Positions 43,718 to 52,913 of a stretch of 64,000 bases of DNA are shown here, one piece after another. Made by a program: the position numbers and the translations under genes. The DNA comes from Palsa-504 sp963756575 (GTDB lineage: Bacteria; Actinomycetota; Actinomycetes; Streptosporangiales; Streptosporangiaceae): NCBI GenBank assembly GCA_963756575.1, contig CAVWOM010000004.1:13608-77607 (forward strand). Reading direction: 5' to 3'. Position 1 is the first letter of the stretch, and each line of letters opens with the position of its first letter. Below the pieces are notes generated by a model. That model had not been told where the DNA came from, did no database searches, and saw only the letters and a list, made by a program, of their open reading frames with translations.

Positions 43718-44779
43718 ATGACCTGGCTGGACACCCTGACCAACAAAGCCCTGGCCCGGGAACTGCTCACCCGTGCCGAGGCCCTGAAAGTCCTGCGAAG
43801 CGATGACGACGAGCTGATGGACGTGGTGGCGGCGGCCTTCAAGGTCCGGCTGCGCTACTTCGGCCGCCGGGTCAAGCTGAACTACCTGGTCAACATCAAG
43901 AGCGGCCTGTGCCCGGAGGACTGCTCCTACTGCTCGCAGCGGCTCGGCTCGTCCGCGGACGTGCTCAAGTACACCTGGCTCAAGCCGGACGAGGTCATCA
44001 GCAACGCCGAGGCCGGCGTCCAGGCCGGCGCCAAGCGGGTCTGCCTGGTGGCCAGCGGCCGCGGTCCGAGCAACGCCGACATCACCCGCGTCTCCACCGC
44101 CATCGCGCGGTTCAAGGACCAGCACCCCGGCGTCGAGGTGTGCGCCTGCCTGGGCCTGCTTTCCGACGGCCAGGCCGAGCGGCTGCGGAAGGCCGGCACC
44201 ACCGCCTACAACCACAACCTCAACACCGCCGAGAGCAACTACTCCGACATCTGCACCACGCACGAATACGCCGACCGCGCCGACACGGTGAACAAGGCCA
44301 GGCAAGCCGGCCTGTCTCCGTGCTCGGGCCTGATCGCCGGCCTGGGCGAGACCGATGAGGAACTCGTCGACGTCGTGTTCGCGCTCAGAGAACTCGATCC
44401 CGACTCGGTCCCGGTCAACTTCCTGATCCCGTTCGAGGGCACCCCGCTGGGCGGCCAGTGGAGCCTGACCCCGCAACGCTGCCTGCGCATCCTGGCCATG
44501 GTGCGGTTCGCCTGCCCGGACGCCGAGGTCCGGCTGGCCGGGGGGCGCGAGATCCACCTGCGCAGCCTGCAGCCGCTCGCGCTGCACATCGTCAACTCGA
44601 TCTTCCTCGGCGACTACCTGACCAGCGAGGGCCAGGCCGGCGCCCGCGACCTGGAGATGATCGCCGACGCCGGGTTCACCGTCGAGGGCGCCGACGAGCG
44701 CACCCTGCCTGAGCACCGGCGCGACCTGGTCCGGGTACGCCGCCGCGGCCCCGGCACGGCGCTGCCCGCGAATGCCTGA
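43718..44779 (+). CDS. bioB: biotin synthase
   Basis: A 353-residue radical SAM enzyme that inserts sulfur into dethiobiotin. The SAM-cluster motif CPEDCSYC has C65, C69 and C72. The second-cluster ligands (VCLVASGRGP, EVCACLG, Asn in YNHNLNT) and the conserved Arg in EVRLAGGREIHLR are present. It overlaps the acetyltransferase gene by 8 bases. Other bio genes are absent from the window. Confidence 0.95.
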   Translation: MTWLDTLTNKALARELLTRAEALKVLRSDDDELMDVVAAAFKVRLRYFGRRVKLNYLVNIKSGLCPEDCSYCSQRLGSSADVLKYTWLKPDEVISNAEAGVQAGAKRVCLVASGRGPSNADITRVSTAIARFKDQHPGVEVCACLGLLSDGQAERLRKAGTTAYNHNLNTAESNYSDICTTHEYADRADTVNKARQAGLSPCSGLIAGLGETDEELVDVVFALRELDPDSVPVNFLIPFEGTPLGGQWSLTPQRCLRILAMVRFACPDAEVRLAGGREIHLRSLQPLALHIVNSIFLGDYLTSEGQAGARDLEMIADAGFTVEGADERTLPEHRRDLVRVRRRGPGTALPANA

Positions 44780-45509
44780 CCCCCACGTCGAGGGGCTGGA
44801 ACGCGCCGCCGCCCGCCACTGGCAGGCGCCCGACACCGAGCCGCTGGGGGAGTGGAGCCTGCGCGCCGCGGCCGGCTTCACCGGCCGGGCCAACTCCGCC
44901 CTGCCGCTCGGCGACCCCGGCCGCCCGCTGCCCGAGGCGGTCGCCGCCGTCGAGGAGTGGTACCGCCGCCGGGACCTGCGGCCCATGATCGTCCTGCCCC
45001 AGGGTGCGGGTCCGGTTCACCTGGAAGATCATTTGACCGAACGAGGCTGGCTTCCACGCCCCGGTCCCGCCTTCGTCATGACCGCGGATATCGAAGCCCT
45101 GCCCGCGAGCGAGGCGGAAGTCGAATTCGCCGCCGAACCGGACGCCGCGTTCCTCGGCCTGTACCGCTACCGGGGCCAGGACCTGCCGCCGATCGCGCGC
45201 ACGCTGCTGATGTCGGCGCCGTGGCAGGCGTTCGGCATCGTGCGCCGCTACGGCCGGGCGGTGGCGGTGGGACGGGTTTCCGTGGCCGGTGACTGGGGCG
45301 CGCTGACCGCGGTGGAGGTCGACCCGGCGTACCACCGGCAGGGCCTGGGCACGGCGATCACGGCCGGGCTGGTCGCCGCGGCCGCGGCGCGCGGCGCCCG
45401 GCGGATCCTGCTCCAGGTCGAGACGAGCAACGACCCGGCCCGCGCGCTCTACCTCCGGTCCGGCTTCACCGACTCGCACCGCTACCACTACATGATGGCC
45501 CCTGCATAA
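44772..45509 (+). CDS. GNAT family N-acetyltransferase
   Basis: A 245-residue protein with a degenerate N-terminal half and a C-terminal GNAT domain: VEVDPAYHRQGLGTAITAGL carries the acetyl-CoA loop (RQGLGT), followed by LQVETSNDPARALYLRSGF. It acetylates an unknown amine. It is coupled to bioB by the ATGCCTGA overlap. Confidence 0.88.
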   Translation: MPDPHVEGLERAAARHWQAPDTEPLGEWSLRAAAGFTGRANSALPLGDPGRPLPEAVAAVEEWYRRRDLRPMIVLPQGAGPVHLEDHLTERGWLPRPGPAFVMTADIEALPASEAEVEFAAEPDAAFLGLYRYRGQDLPPIARTLLMSAPWQAFGIVRRYGRAVAVGRVSVAGDWGALTAVEVDPAYHRQGLGTAITAGLVAAAAARGARRILLQVETSNDPARALYLRSGFTDSHRYHYMMAPA

Positions 45510-45576
45510 CGGCGCCGCCGCCGACACAAGCCTTATGTGCTTTGGGTTATCGCCGGTCCTCGCTACGTTGGTCACC

Positions 45577-48363
45577 ATGGCGACCCGTGCCCGTAACGGA
45601 TCCGCCCGCTCGCGCGGCGGGCTGGACGAGGCTGCCCAGGACGCTATCAACGTGACGTCGGCGCGTCCCTCCGCGACCAGGTCCTCCGCCCGCCAGGGCT
45701 CGAGCGGTACGCCGGGCGGGACGCAGGCTCGTTCGGGACAAAAGAGCCCGGCCCCCAGGAAACCGGCCGCGCGGAAACCGGCCCAGCGGAAGAAGAGCGG
45801 GACCGGCCGCAAGCCGTCGCCGGCCAAGGGCCGCGGCGGGAAGGGCACCGGAGCCAAGGGCCGGCCGTCCGCGCCGCCGCCGGATCCCGTCGTCATCTTG
45901 ATCGGCTGGGTCGGCCGGGCGATCGGAGCCGCCTGGATGGCGGTGGCCGGCACGCTCGGGTTCGCCGCCCGGGGCATCGGCCACGGCGCGCGCGACCTGG
46001 ACCCGCACCACCGCCGGGACGGGCTGGGGCTGCTTTGTCTCGGCGTGGCCATCGTGCTCGGGGCCGCGCTGTGGGGCCGGATGGACAACGCGGCCGGGCG
46101 GGCCATCCACGCCGTGGCGGTCGACGCGTTCGGCTCGCTGTCCTGGATCTTCCCGGTGCTGGCGCTGCTGCTGGCCTGGCGGTTCCTGCGACACCCGGAC
46201 CGCAACTCCGAGACCGTGCGGGCCAGCATCGGCTGGACCGCGCTGCTCCTCGGCGTGCTCGGCATGATCCACATCGCCAAGGGGACCCCGCACCCGTCCG
46301 ACGGATCCCGCGCTATCCACCTGGCCGGCGGGTACGTGGGCTACGCGATATCCGGCCCGCTGGCTTCCGCGGTCACGCCGTGGGTGGCGGCGCCGCTGCT
46401 CGCCCTGCTGGCGGCGTTCGGCCTGCTGGTCATCACCGGCACCCCGCTGCACCGGGTCCCGGAGCGCTTCGGCGAGCTCCGGGAGATGTTCGGCCACGGC
46501 CGGCCGCGGGGCGAATACGACGACGACCTGGACATCGACGAGGACTACGCGGCCGGCACCGGCGCGGTCCGCCGGGCGCGCGGCCAGATCGCCCGGCAGA
46601 TCCGGCTGCGCCCCGCGATCGAGGCGGGAGAGCACGTCAAGCCGTACGACACCCCGCTGCTCGAGCCGGACGCCAAGCGGGCCAAGCAGGCGGCGGGACG
46701 CCGCCCGGACGGTGCCGACGGGCTGATGGAGGCGCTGGCCTTCGACGCCCACGACGACCCGGAGGTCGCGGAGCCGGCGGCCCGGCCGGCCGCCCTGCCA
46801 CCCGAGCCGCCCGAGCCGGCCGTCCCCGCGTTCACTGTGCCCGCGCCGTCCGCGCCGCTGCGGAATCCGGAGCAGCTGACGCTGGCCGCGGGCGATGCGG
46901 TGGCGTACACGCTGCCGCCGACCGCGCTGCTGCGGCCGGGGTCGGCGCCCAAGCAGCGGACCCGGGCCAACGACATCGTGGTGGCCGCGCTGACCGAGGT
47001 GCTCGAGCAGTTCCAGGTGGACGCGCAGGTGACCGGGTTCACCCGGGGGCCGACGGTGACCCGGTACGAGATCGAGCTGGGCCCGGCGGTCAAGGTGGAG
47101 CGGGTCACCGCCCTGTCCAAGAACATCTCCTACGCGGTGAAGTCGGCCGACGTCCGGATCATCTCCCCGATCCCGGGCAAGTCCGCCATCGGGGTGGAGA
47201 TCCCTAACACCGACAAGGAAGTCGTCAGCCTCGGCGACGTGCTCAAGTCCCAGGTGGCGATCAGCGACCACCACCCGATGGTGGTGGGCCTGGGCAAGGA
47301 CGTCGAGGGCCACGTGCTGGTGGCCAACCTGGCCAAGATGCCGCACGTGCTGATCGCCGGCGCCACCGGCGCGGGCAAGTCGGTCTGCCTGAACGGGCTG
47401 ATCACCTCGATCCTGACCCGGTCCACGCCGGATGAGGTGCGGATGATCCTGATCGACCCCAAGCGGGTCGAGCTGACCATCTACGACGGCATCCCGCACC
47501 TGATCACGCCGATCATCACCAACCCGAAGAAGGCGGCCGAGGCACTCGACTGGGTGGTCGGGGAGATGGAGCGCCGCTACGACGACCTGGCCGCCAGCGG
47601 GTTCCGGCACGTGGACGACTTCAACAAGGCGGTCCGGGCGGGCCAGCTCAAGCCGCCGCCGGGCAGCGAGCGGGTCTACCAGCCCTACCCGTACCTGCTG
47701 GTGATCGTGGATGAGCTCGCGGACCTGATGATGGTGGCCCCGCGCGACGTGGAAGACTCCGTGGTCCGCATCACCCAGCTGGCCCGGGCGGCCGGCATCC
47801 ACCTGGTCCTGGCGACCCAGCGGCCGTCCGTGGACGTGGTGACCGGCCTGATCAAGGCCAACGTGCCGTCCCGGCTGGCGTTCGCCACCTCCTCGCTGGC
47901 CGACTCCCGGGTCATCCTGGACCAGCCGGGCGCGGAGAAGCTGGTCGGCCAGGGCGACGCGCTGTTCCTGCCGATGGGCGCGTCCAAGCCGATCCGGCTG
48001 CAGAACGCGTTCGTGTCGGAGAAGGAAATCCGTGAGATCGTCGCGCACTGCAAGAACCAGGCCAACCCCGAGTACCGCGAGGACGTCGCGGCCGTGCCGG
48101 AGAAGACCCGCGAGATCGACGCCGACATCGGTGATGACCTGGACCTGCTCATCCAGGCGGCCGAGCTGATCATTTCCACCCAGTTCGGGTCCACGTCGAT
48201 GCTGCAGCGCAAGCTGCGGGTCGGCTTCGCCAAGGCCGGGCGCCTGATGGACCTGCTGGAGAGCCGGAACATCGTCGGGCCGAGCGAGGGCTCCAAGGCC
48301 CGGGACGTGCTGGTCCGGCCCGAGGACATGGACGCGACGATCATCTTGCTGCGCGGCGGGTAG
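45577..48363 (+). CDS. ftsK: DNA translocase FtsK/SpoIIIE
   Basis: A 928-residue translocase. A basic Lys/Ser-rich N-terminus precedes four membrane helices (about 130-290) and an acidic linker. The motor has Walker A GATGAGKSV near 595 and Walker B LLVIVDELADLM. The C-terminal gamma winged helix has DLLIQAAELIISTQFGSTSM and LMDLLESRNIVGP, which reads KOPS-type polarity signals. It pumps chromosomal DNA at the division or sporulation septum. This is the host gene, not an element TraB. The start at 45577 is preferred over 45535. Confidence 0.95.
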   Translation: MATRARNGSARSRGGLDEAAQDAINVTSARPSATRSSARQGSSGTPGGTQARSGQKSPAPRKPAARKPAQRKKSGTGRKPSPAKGRGGKGTGAKGRPSAPPPDPVVILIGWVGRAIGAAWMAVAGTLGFAARGIGHGARDLDPHHRRDGLGLLCLGVAIVLGAALWGRMDNAAGRAIHAVAVDAFGSLSWIFPVLALLLAWRFLRHPDRNSETVRASIGWTALLLGVLGMIHIAKGTPHPSDGSRAIHLAGGYVGYAISGPLASAVTPWVAAPLLALLAAFGLLVITGTPLHRVPERFGELREMFGHGRPRGEYDDDLDIDEDYAAGTGAVRRARGQIARQIRLRPAIEAGEHVKPYDTPLLEPDAKRAKQAAGRRPDGADGLMEALAFDAHDDPEVAEPAARPAALPPEPPEPAVPAFTVPAPSAPLRNPEQLTLAAGDAVAYTLPPTALLRPGSAPKQRTRANDIVVAALTEVLEQFQVDAQVTGFTRGPTVTRYEIELGPAVKVERVTALSKNISYAVKSADVRIISPIPGKSAIGVEIPNTDKEVVSLGDVLKSQVAISDHHPMVVGLGKDVEGHVLVANLAKMPHVLIAGATGAGKSVCLNGLITSILTRSTPDEVRMILIDPKRVELTIYDGIPHLITPIITNPKKAAEALDWVVGEMERRYDDLAASGFRHVDDFNKAVRAGQLKPPPGSERVYQPYPYLLVIVDELADLMMVAPRDVEDSVVRITQLARAAGIHLVLATQRPSVDVVTGLIKANVPSRLAFATSSLADSRVILDQPGAEKLVGQGDALFLPMGASKPIRLQNAFVSEKEIREIVAHCKNQANPEYREDVAAVPEKTREIDADIGDDLDLLIQAAELIISTQFGSTSMLQRKLRVGFAKAGRLMDLLESRNIVGPSEGSKARDVLVRPEDMDATIILLRGG

Positions 48364-48420
48364 CCCCCGTTCCCTCTATGCTGTCTGGAGTCAGCGACTC
48401 AGGGGCACGTGGAGGCGGGC

Positions 48421-49158
48421 GTGAGCATCGGCGAATCCCTGGCGGAAGCTCGCCGTCAGGCCGGTCTCACCGTCACCCAGGTCAGCGAGCAGACCCGGAT
48501 CAGGGAATCGATCATCCGGGACATCGAGCAGGACGACTTCTCCGCCTGCGGCGGTGACTTCTACGCCCGCGGGCACATCCGCGGCATCGCCGGCGTCGTC
48601 GGTACCGACCCGGTCCCGCTGATCCGGGAGTACGACGCGGAGCACGGGCCGCCCGGGACGATCAGGGCCGCCGAGGTGTTCGAGCCGTCCCGGCCGGTCA
48701 AGATGCGCGAGCGCCGCCGCGGGCCGGGCCTCGGCCTGATCGTCGGCGTGGTGCTGCTGGCCATCATCGGGTTCGGTGCCTACCGGCTGGTGTCGGGTAA
48801 CGGCTCGGGGTCCAGGCCGGTCGCGGCGCCCTCCCACCACGCCACGGCCTCCGCCAAGGCGTCGGCGCGGCCCACGCCGTCGCCGACTCCCACCTCGGAC
48901 GACGTGGTGATCAAGCTCACCGCCACCGAGGACTGCTGGGTCCAGCTGAGCAGCAGCCGCGACGGTTCGCAGATCTACATGGGGGTGATCCAGGCGGGCG
49001 CCTCGATGAAGTGGACCGAGAAGCAGGCGGTGAACGTCCGGCTGGGCAACCCGGGCGGGGTCGTCCTCACCGTCAACGGCCAGCGCCAGAACCCGGACAG
49101 CACCGTGCCGGTGACCTTGAGCTTCAGTCCGGGAACGAGTACCCAGCCGTCTGGGTAG
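48421..49158 (+). CDS. RodZ-like HTH membrane protein
   Basis: A 245-residue protein: an N-terminal HTH_25 domain (SLAEARRQAGLTVTQVSEQT to DFYARGHIRGIAG), one membrane helix (LGLIVGVVLLAIIGFGAYRL, about 105-125), a Ser/Pro/Thr linker and an extracytoplasmic DUF4115 domain (DCWVQLSSSRDGSQIYMGVI). RodZ proteins link the cytoskeleton to wall synthesis. The GTG at 48421 follows GGAGG. It lies between ftsK and rimO, its usual actinobacterial place. Confidence 0.88.
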   Translation: MSIGESLAEARRQAGLTVTQVSEQTRIRESIIRDIEQDDFSACGGDFYARGHIRGIAGVVGTDPVPLIREYDAEHGPPGTIRAAEVFEPSRPVKMRERRRGPGLGLIVGVVLLAIIGFGAYRLVSGNGSGSRPVAAPSHHATASAKASARPTPSPTPTSDDVVIKLTATEDCWVQLSSSRDGSQIYMGVIQAGASMKWTEKQAVNVRLGNPGGVVLTVNGQRQNPDSTVPVTLSFSPGTSTQPSG

Positions 49159-49167
49159 GCTTCCGGT

Positions 49168-50592
49168 GTGTCTCCACGTCCGGCGTCCGCGCCCCGCACC
49201 GTCAACCTGGTCACCCTCGGCTGCGCGCGTAACGAGGTCGATTCCGAAGAGCTCGCCGCCCGGCTGACCGCGGTCGGCTGGGAGCTCACCGAGGACGACG
49301 ACGCCAGCGTGGTCCTGGTGAACACCTGCGGCTTCATCCAGGCGGCCAAGCAGGAATCGATCGACGAGCTGCTGGCCGCGGCCGAGTCGGGCGCCAAGGT
49401 CGCCGCCGTCGGCTGCCTGGCCGAGCGGTACGGCGCCGAGCTGGCCGGCGAGCTGCCCGAGGCGCAGGTGCTCAGCTTCGACGACTACAACGAGATCGGC
49501 GCCCGCCTCGACGACGTGCTGGCCGGCCGCCAGCGCCCCGCGCACGTAGCCAGGGACCGCCGCACCCTGCTGCCCATCAGCCCCGCCGAACGCCAGCCCG
49601 TCCAGCGCCCGGCGCCGCCCGAGGCACCCGCCGCGCCGTGGACGGGTCCGGACGGCGGCGTGTTCCGGCGCCGGCTGTCCGGCGGCGTGGTCGCCCCGCT
49701 GAAGATCGCGTCCGGCTGCGACCGGCGGTGCTCGTTCTGCGCCATCCCCTCTTTCCGCGGCGCGTTCGTCTCCCGCCGCCCGCCCGAGATCTTGGCCGAG
49801 GCCCGCTGGCTGGCCGCCAACGGCGTGCGCGAGCTGGTGCTGGTCAGCGAGAACTCCACTTCCTACGGCAAGGACCTGGGCAACCTGAGGCTGCTGGAGG
49901 AGGTGCTGCCCGACCTGGCCGCCACCGAAGGCATCGAGCGGGTCAGGATCAGCTACCTGCAGCCCGCCGAGCTGCGGCCGGGGCTGGTCGAGGTGATCGC
50001 CGGCACGCCCGGCGTGGCGCCCTACTTCGACCTGTCGTTCCAGCACGCCAGCGGTCGGGTGCTGCGGTCCATGCGGCGGTTCGGTGACCGGGAGCGGTTC
50101 CTCGCTCTCCTCGATCAGATCCGCGAGCTGAGCCCGCAGGCCGGGGTGCGGTCCAATTTCATCGTGGGCTTCCCCGGCGAGACCGCGGCGGACCTGGCCG
50201 AGCTCGAGATGTTCCTGAGCCACGCCGGGCTCGACGCGATCGGGATCTTCGGTTACTCCGACGAGGACGGCACCGAGGCGGCGTCGCTGCCCGGGCACCT
50301 GGACGACGCGGAGGTCTCCCGCCGGGTCGAGGAGTTCGCCGGGCTCGCCGACGAGCTGATGACGCAGCGGGCCGAGAGCCGGCTGGGCGAGACCCTGGAC
50401 GTGCTCATCGAGGAGGCGGCCGAGGACGGCCCGGACGGGAGCTACCTGGGCCGCGCCGCCCACCAGGCCCCCGAGGTCGACGGAATGACCACGGTCGTCT
50501 CTGCCGCGCCCCTGGCCGCCGGGGACATCGTCCAGGCCGTGGTAACCGGCTCCGAGGGAGTCGACCTGATCGCCGACGTGAAGCCGCGGTGA
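49168..50592 (+). CDS. rimO: ribosomal protein S12 methylthiotransferase
   Basis: A 474-residue radical SAM methylthiotransferase acting on an Asp of ribosomal protein S12. The N-terminal UPF0004 domain has Cys in TLGCARN, VNTCGF and VGCLAERY. The SAM cluster is ASGCDRRCSFCAIPSF. The fold continues with NSTSYGKD and FIVGFPGE, and ends in a TRAM domain. A Pro-rich insert (about 137-160) precedes the radical SAM domain. GTG start. Confidence 0.94.
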   Translation: MSPRPASAPRTVNLVTLGCARNEVDSEELAARLTAVGWELTEDDDASVVLVNTCGFIQAAKQESIDELLAAAESGAKVAAVGCLAERYGAELAGELPEAQVLSFDDYNEIGARLDDVLAGRQRPAHVARDRRTLLPISPAERQPVQRPAPPEAPAAPWTGPDGGVFRRRLSGGVVAPLKIASGCDRRCSFCAIPSFRGAFVSRRPPEILAEARWLAANGVRELVLVSENSTSYGKDLGNLRLLEEVLPDLAATEGIERVRISYLQPAELRPGLVEVIAGTPGVAPYFDLSFQHASGRVLRSMRRFGDRERFLALLDQIRELSPQAGVRSNFIVGFPGETAADLAELEMFLSHAGLDAIGIFGYSDEDGTEAASLPGHLDDAEVSRRVEEFAGLADELMTQRAESRLGETLDVLIEEAAEDGPDGSYLGRAAHQAPEVDGMTTVVSAAPLAAGDIVQAVVTGSEGVDLIADVKPR

Positions 50593-51182
50593 CCCGCGAG
50601 GCCGGGCTCTGGAATGTGGCGAACGTCCTCACGATGGTTCGCATCGTCCTCGTCCCGGTCTTCCTCGTCCTCCTGTTTACGGGCGGCACCGCCTGGCGGG
50701 TCGCGGCGCTCGGCACGTTCTGCGTCGCGTCGTTCACCGACCTGCTGGACGGCCGGCTGGCCCGCAGCCGCGGGCTGGTGACCGATTTCGGCAAGATCGC
50801 CGACCCGGTGGCCGACAAGGCGCTGACCGGGGCGGCCCTGATCGGCCTGTCCGCGCTCGGCGAACTACCTTGGTGGGTCACCGGCGTGATCATGTTCCGG
50901 GAGCTCGGGGTGACCGCGCTGCGGTTCTGGGTCATCCGCCGGGGCGTGATCGCGGCCAGCCGCGGCGGCAAGCTCAAGACCCTTCTCCAGGTCGTCGCCA
51001 TCTGCCTGTACGTGCTGCCCGGTGCGCTGAGCCCGCCGGGGGTGGTGCGCGGGCTCTTCATGGCGGCGGCGGTTGTGGTTACGGTGGTGACCGGCGTCGA
51101 CTACGTATTCCAGGCGGTGCGGCTCCGCCGTTCAGGACCGGCCGCGGCGCCGGACGAAGGTTTCCGATCAGGGGAGGCATGA
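50589..51182 (+). CDS. pgsA: CDP-diacylglycerol-glycerol-3-phosphate 3-phosphatidyltransferase
   Basis: A 197-residue multi-pass membrane enzyme of phosphatidylglycerol synthesis. The CDP-alcohol phosphatidyltransferase motif is seen as DLLDGRLARSRG then GKIADPVADK. The GTG start overlaps the rimO stop by 4 bases. It is coupled to cinA by an ATGA overlap. Confidence 0.93.
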   Translation: MTREAGLWNVANVLTMVRIVLVPVFLVLLFTGGTAWRVAALGTFCVASFTDLLDGRLARSRGLVTDFGKIADPVADKALTGAALIGLSALGELPWWVTGVIMFRELGVTALRFWVIRRGVIAASRGGKLKTLLQVVAICLYVLPGALSPPGVVRGLFMAAAVVVTVVTGVDYVFQAVRLRRSGPAAAPDEGFRSGEA

Positions 51183-51763
51183 TCGTGGTTGAGGAGTCGG
51201 GGTCACCAGGCTCGTCCGCGGCTTCGGGGTCACCAGGCTCGTCCGCGGCTTCGGGGTCGCCGGGCTCGTCCGCGGGGGAGGCGGCGCGTGACCTGGCGAG
51301 CCAGGTCCTCGACCGGCTGCGGGCCGGCGGCCAGACCGTGGCCGTGGCCGAGTCGCTGACCGGCGGGCTCGTCGCGGCCGCGCTCACCGACATACCCGGC
51401 TCCTCCGCGGCCTTCCGCGGCGGCGTGGTCGCCTACGCCACCGAGCTGAAGGCCGAGCTCCTCGGCGTGGACTCGGTGATGCTCCGGCGGCACGGCGCGA
51501 TCTACCCGCCGGTCGCCGCGGCGATGGCCCAGGGCGTCCGGGCCCGTCTCGGCGCCACCTACGGCGTGGCCACCACCGGCGTGGCCGGCCCCGATTCCGC
51601 CGACGGGCAGCCGGTGGGCACCGCGCACATCGCGGTCAGCGTCGCCGACGACACGGTGGTGCGTACGATCGCGCTGACCGGGGACAGGCACGAAATACGT
51701 AGACTGACAGTGGAGCACGCCCTGGGCCTGCTGTTGGGTCGGCTTCGGGAAGAGAGTTACTGA
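51179..51763 (+). CDS. cinA: CinA C-terminal family nicotinamide-nucleotide amidohydrolase
   Basis: A protein of 194 residues corresponding to the CinA C-terminal domain (VAVAESLTGGLVAAALTDIP, FRGGVVAYATELKAELLGV, TTGVAGPDSADGQPVGTAHI). It deamidates NMN in pyridine nucleotide recycling. An unusual N-terminal extension contains three copies of SGSPGSSAA encoded by 27-bp repeats. The start overlaps the pgsA stop. Confidence 0.9.
   Translation: MIVVEESGSPGSSAASGSPGSSAASGSPGSSAGEAARDLASQVLDRLRAGGQTVAVAESLTGGLVAAALTDIPGSSAAFRGGVVAYATELKAELLGVDSVMLRRHGAIYPPVAAAMAQGVRARLGATYGVATTGVAGPDSADGQPVGTAHIAVSVADDTVVRTIALTGDRHEIRRLTVEHALGLLLGRLREESY
51197..51277 (+). repeat. 3 x 27-bp in-frame repeat in cinA
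   Basis: Copies at 51197-51223 and 51224-51250 are identical; 51251-51277 differs by a few bases. They encode a flexible Ser/Gly/Pro/Ala leader before the CinA domain and would vary in length without breaking the frame. Confidence 0.9.
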
Positions 51764-51876
51764 TTACAGCGTTACGTTGGCAGCGAACACGAACTGGCAT
51801 GATCTCGCGGACTTACGGTTAGTCCAGGTACGGTGGAGGTGTCGGCGGTTTCGGCCTCGGGGAAGGGAGTGCGGCG

Positions 51877-52284
51877 ATGGTTCTGCTCCGTCAGTTGCTA
51901 GGTGACGTGCTACGTCGGCTGCGCCTGCGGCAGGGTCGTACGCTGCGTGAGGTCTCCGCCTCGGCACGCGTATCGCTCGGATATCTGTCGGAGGTCGAGC
52001 GCGGCCAGAAGGAAGCCTCTTCTGAGCTGCTTGCTGCGATCTGCGGCGCCCTCAACACGCCTTTGTCCCAGGTGTTCCGTGAGGTGTCCGATAACTTCGC
52101 CTTGGCCGAGCTGCAGAGCGAGCCGGTCCTCGGCGGTCTTAGGGAGCCTGGCCTGCGCGTTCCCGCGGAGGCGAGCGTGGGACTCGACGGCGCGCGTGGC
52201 TTCGTGCCGATCAGCACCATGGTCTCGGACGGGGACGCGACCCTGGAGTTCGCGGACGACGCGCCCGGCATGGTGTCGGTCTGA
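51877..52284 (+). CDS. clgR: ClgR-like XRE transcriptional activator
   Basis: A 135-residue protein. Its HTH (LREVSASARVSLGYLSEVER, then GQKEASSELLAAICGAL) is nearly the standard ClgR/PspA-regulator sequence. The C-terminus is a short, disordered, acidic tail. ClgR activates clp protease genes and is itself a Clp substrate. It follows cinA, its conserved position. Upstream at about 51783-51796 cgttggcagcgaac resembles one half of a ClgR-type box (inference). Confidence 0.88.
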   Translation: MVLLRQLLGDVLRRLRLRQGRTLREVSASARVSLGYLSEVERGQKEASSELLAAICGALNTPLSQVFREVSDNFALAELQSEPVLGGLREPGLRVPAEASVGLDGARGFVPISTMVSDGDATLEFADDAPGMVSV

Positions 52285-52349
52285 GAGCGGTTACGGCTCC
52301 GTCCAGACCTGGGGGCCGGCGGAGCTGACGGCTGAGCGGTCCGGCGGCC

Positions 52350-52799
52350 TCAGACCCAGGCGCTGGGGTTCTCGGTCAGCAGCCGGACCATGTCCGGGAG
52401 GTTACCCGACACGATGTCCGCCAGCGTGACCTGCTCGAGCACGGCCCGCTCGTTCGCTCGCAACGCGATCCACACCTGCTGCAGGGGCTCGGCCACCCCC
52501 GGGTAGGTGACGTTCTCGGGGCGCTCGCCCCGGACACCGAGCAACTGGCCGTCGATGGCCCTGATGATGTCGGCCAGCGAGATCTCGGCCGCCGGCCGGG
52601 CCAGCCAGAAGCCGCCGTCGGGCCCGCGCTGGCTGCGGATGAGCCCGGCCCGCCTGAGCTGGGTCAGGATCGTCTCCAGGAACTTGCCCGGTATCTGCTG
52701 GGCACGGGCAAGCTGATCGGCCGTTACATGGCCGCTGCTGGCCGCGGCCAGCTCGATCGCGGCACGCAGCGCATAGTCGGCTCGGGCTGACAATCGCAT
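52350..52799 (-). CDS. Rrf2 family transcriptional regulator
   Basis: A 149-residue Rrf2-type winged HTH (MRLSARADYALRAAIELAAA, QIPGKFLETILTQLRRAGLI, RGPDGGFWLARPAAEISLAD). No cysteine occurs in the protein, so it cannot ligate an Fe-S cluster as IscR or NsrR do through Cys. An ATG 9 bases further upstream is an alternative start. It is divergent from the membrane protein at 52914. Confidence 0.87.
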   Translation of the reverse strand: MRLSARADYALRAAIELAAASSGHVTADQLARAQQIPGKFLETILTQLRRAGLIRSQRGPDGGFWLARPAAEISLADIIRAIDGQLLGVRGERPENVTYPGVAEPLQQVWIALRANERAVLEQVTLADIVSGNLPDMVRLLTENPSAWV

Positions 52800-52913
52800 G
52801 AAGGTCATTATGCACGTTCCCCACCGATTTTCTGGCATTACCCAGCTGGCCGCCACCACCTGCCGGGGTCTGTTAGCCTCGCTAGCGGACGTTTACGATC
52901 GGCCTGGGGGATC

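Noticed and set aside
45577..48363. FtsK/SpoIIIE gene as a conjugative TraB-type translocase of the element
   Set aside because: It lies 19 kb outside the element, has the four-helix membrane region and gamma domain of the chromosomal protein, and sits in the conserved ftsK-rodZ-rimO-pgsA-cinA-clgR order.
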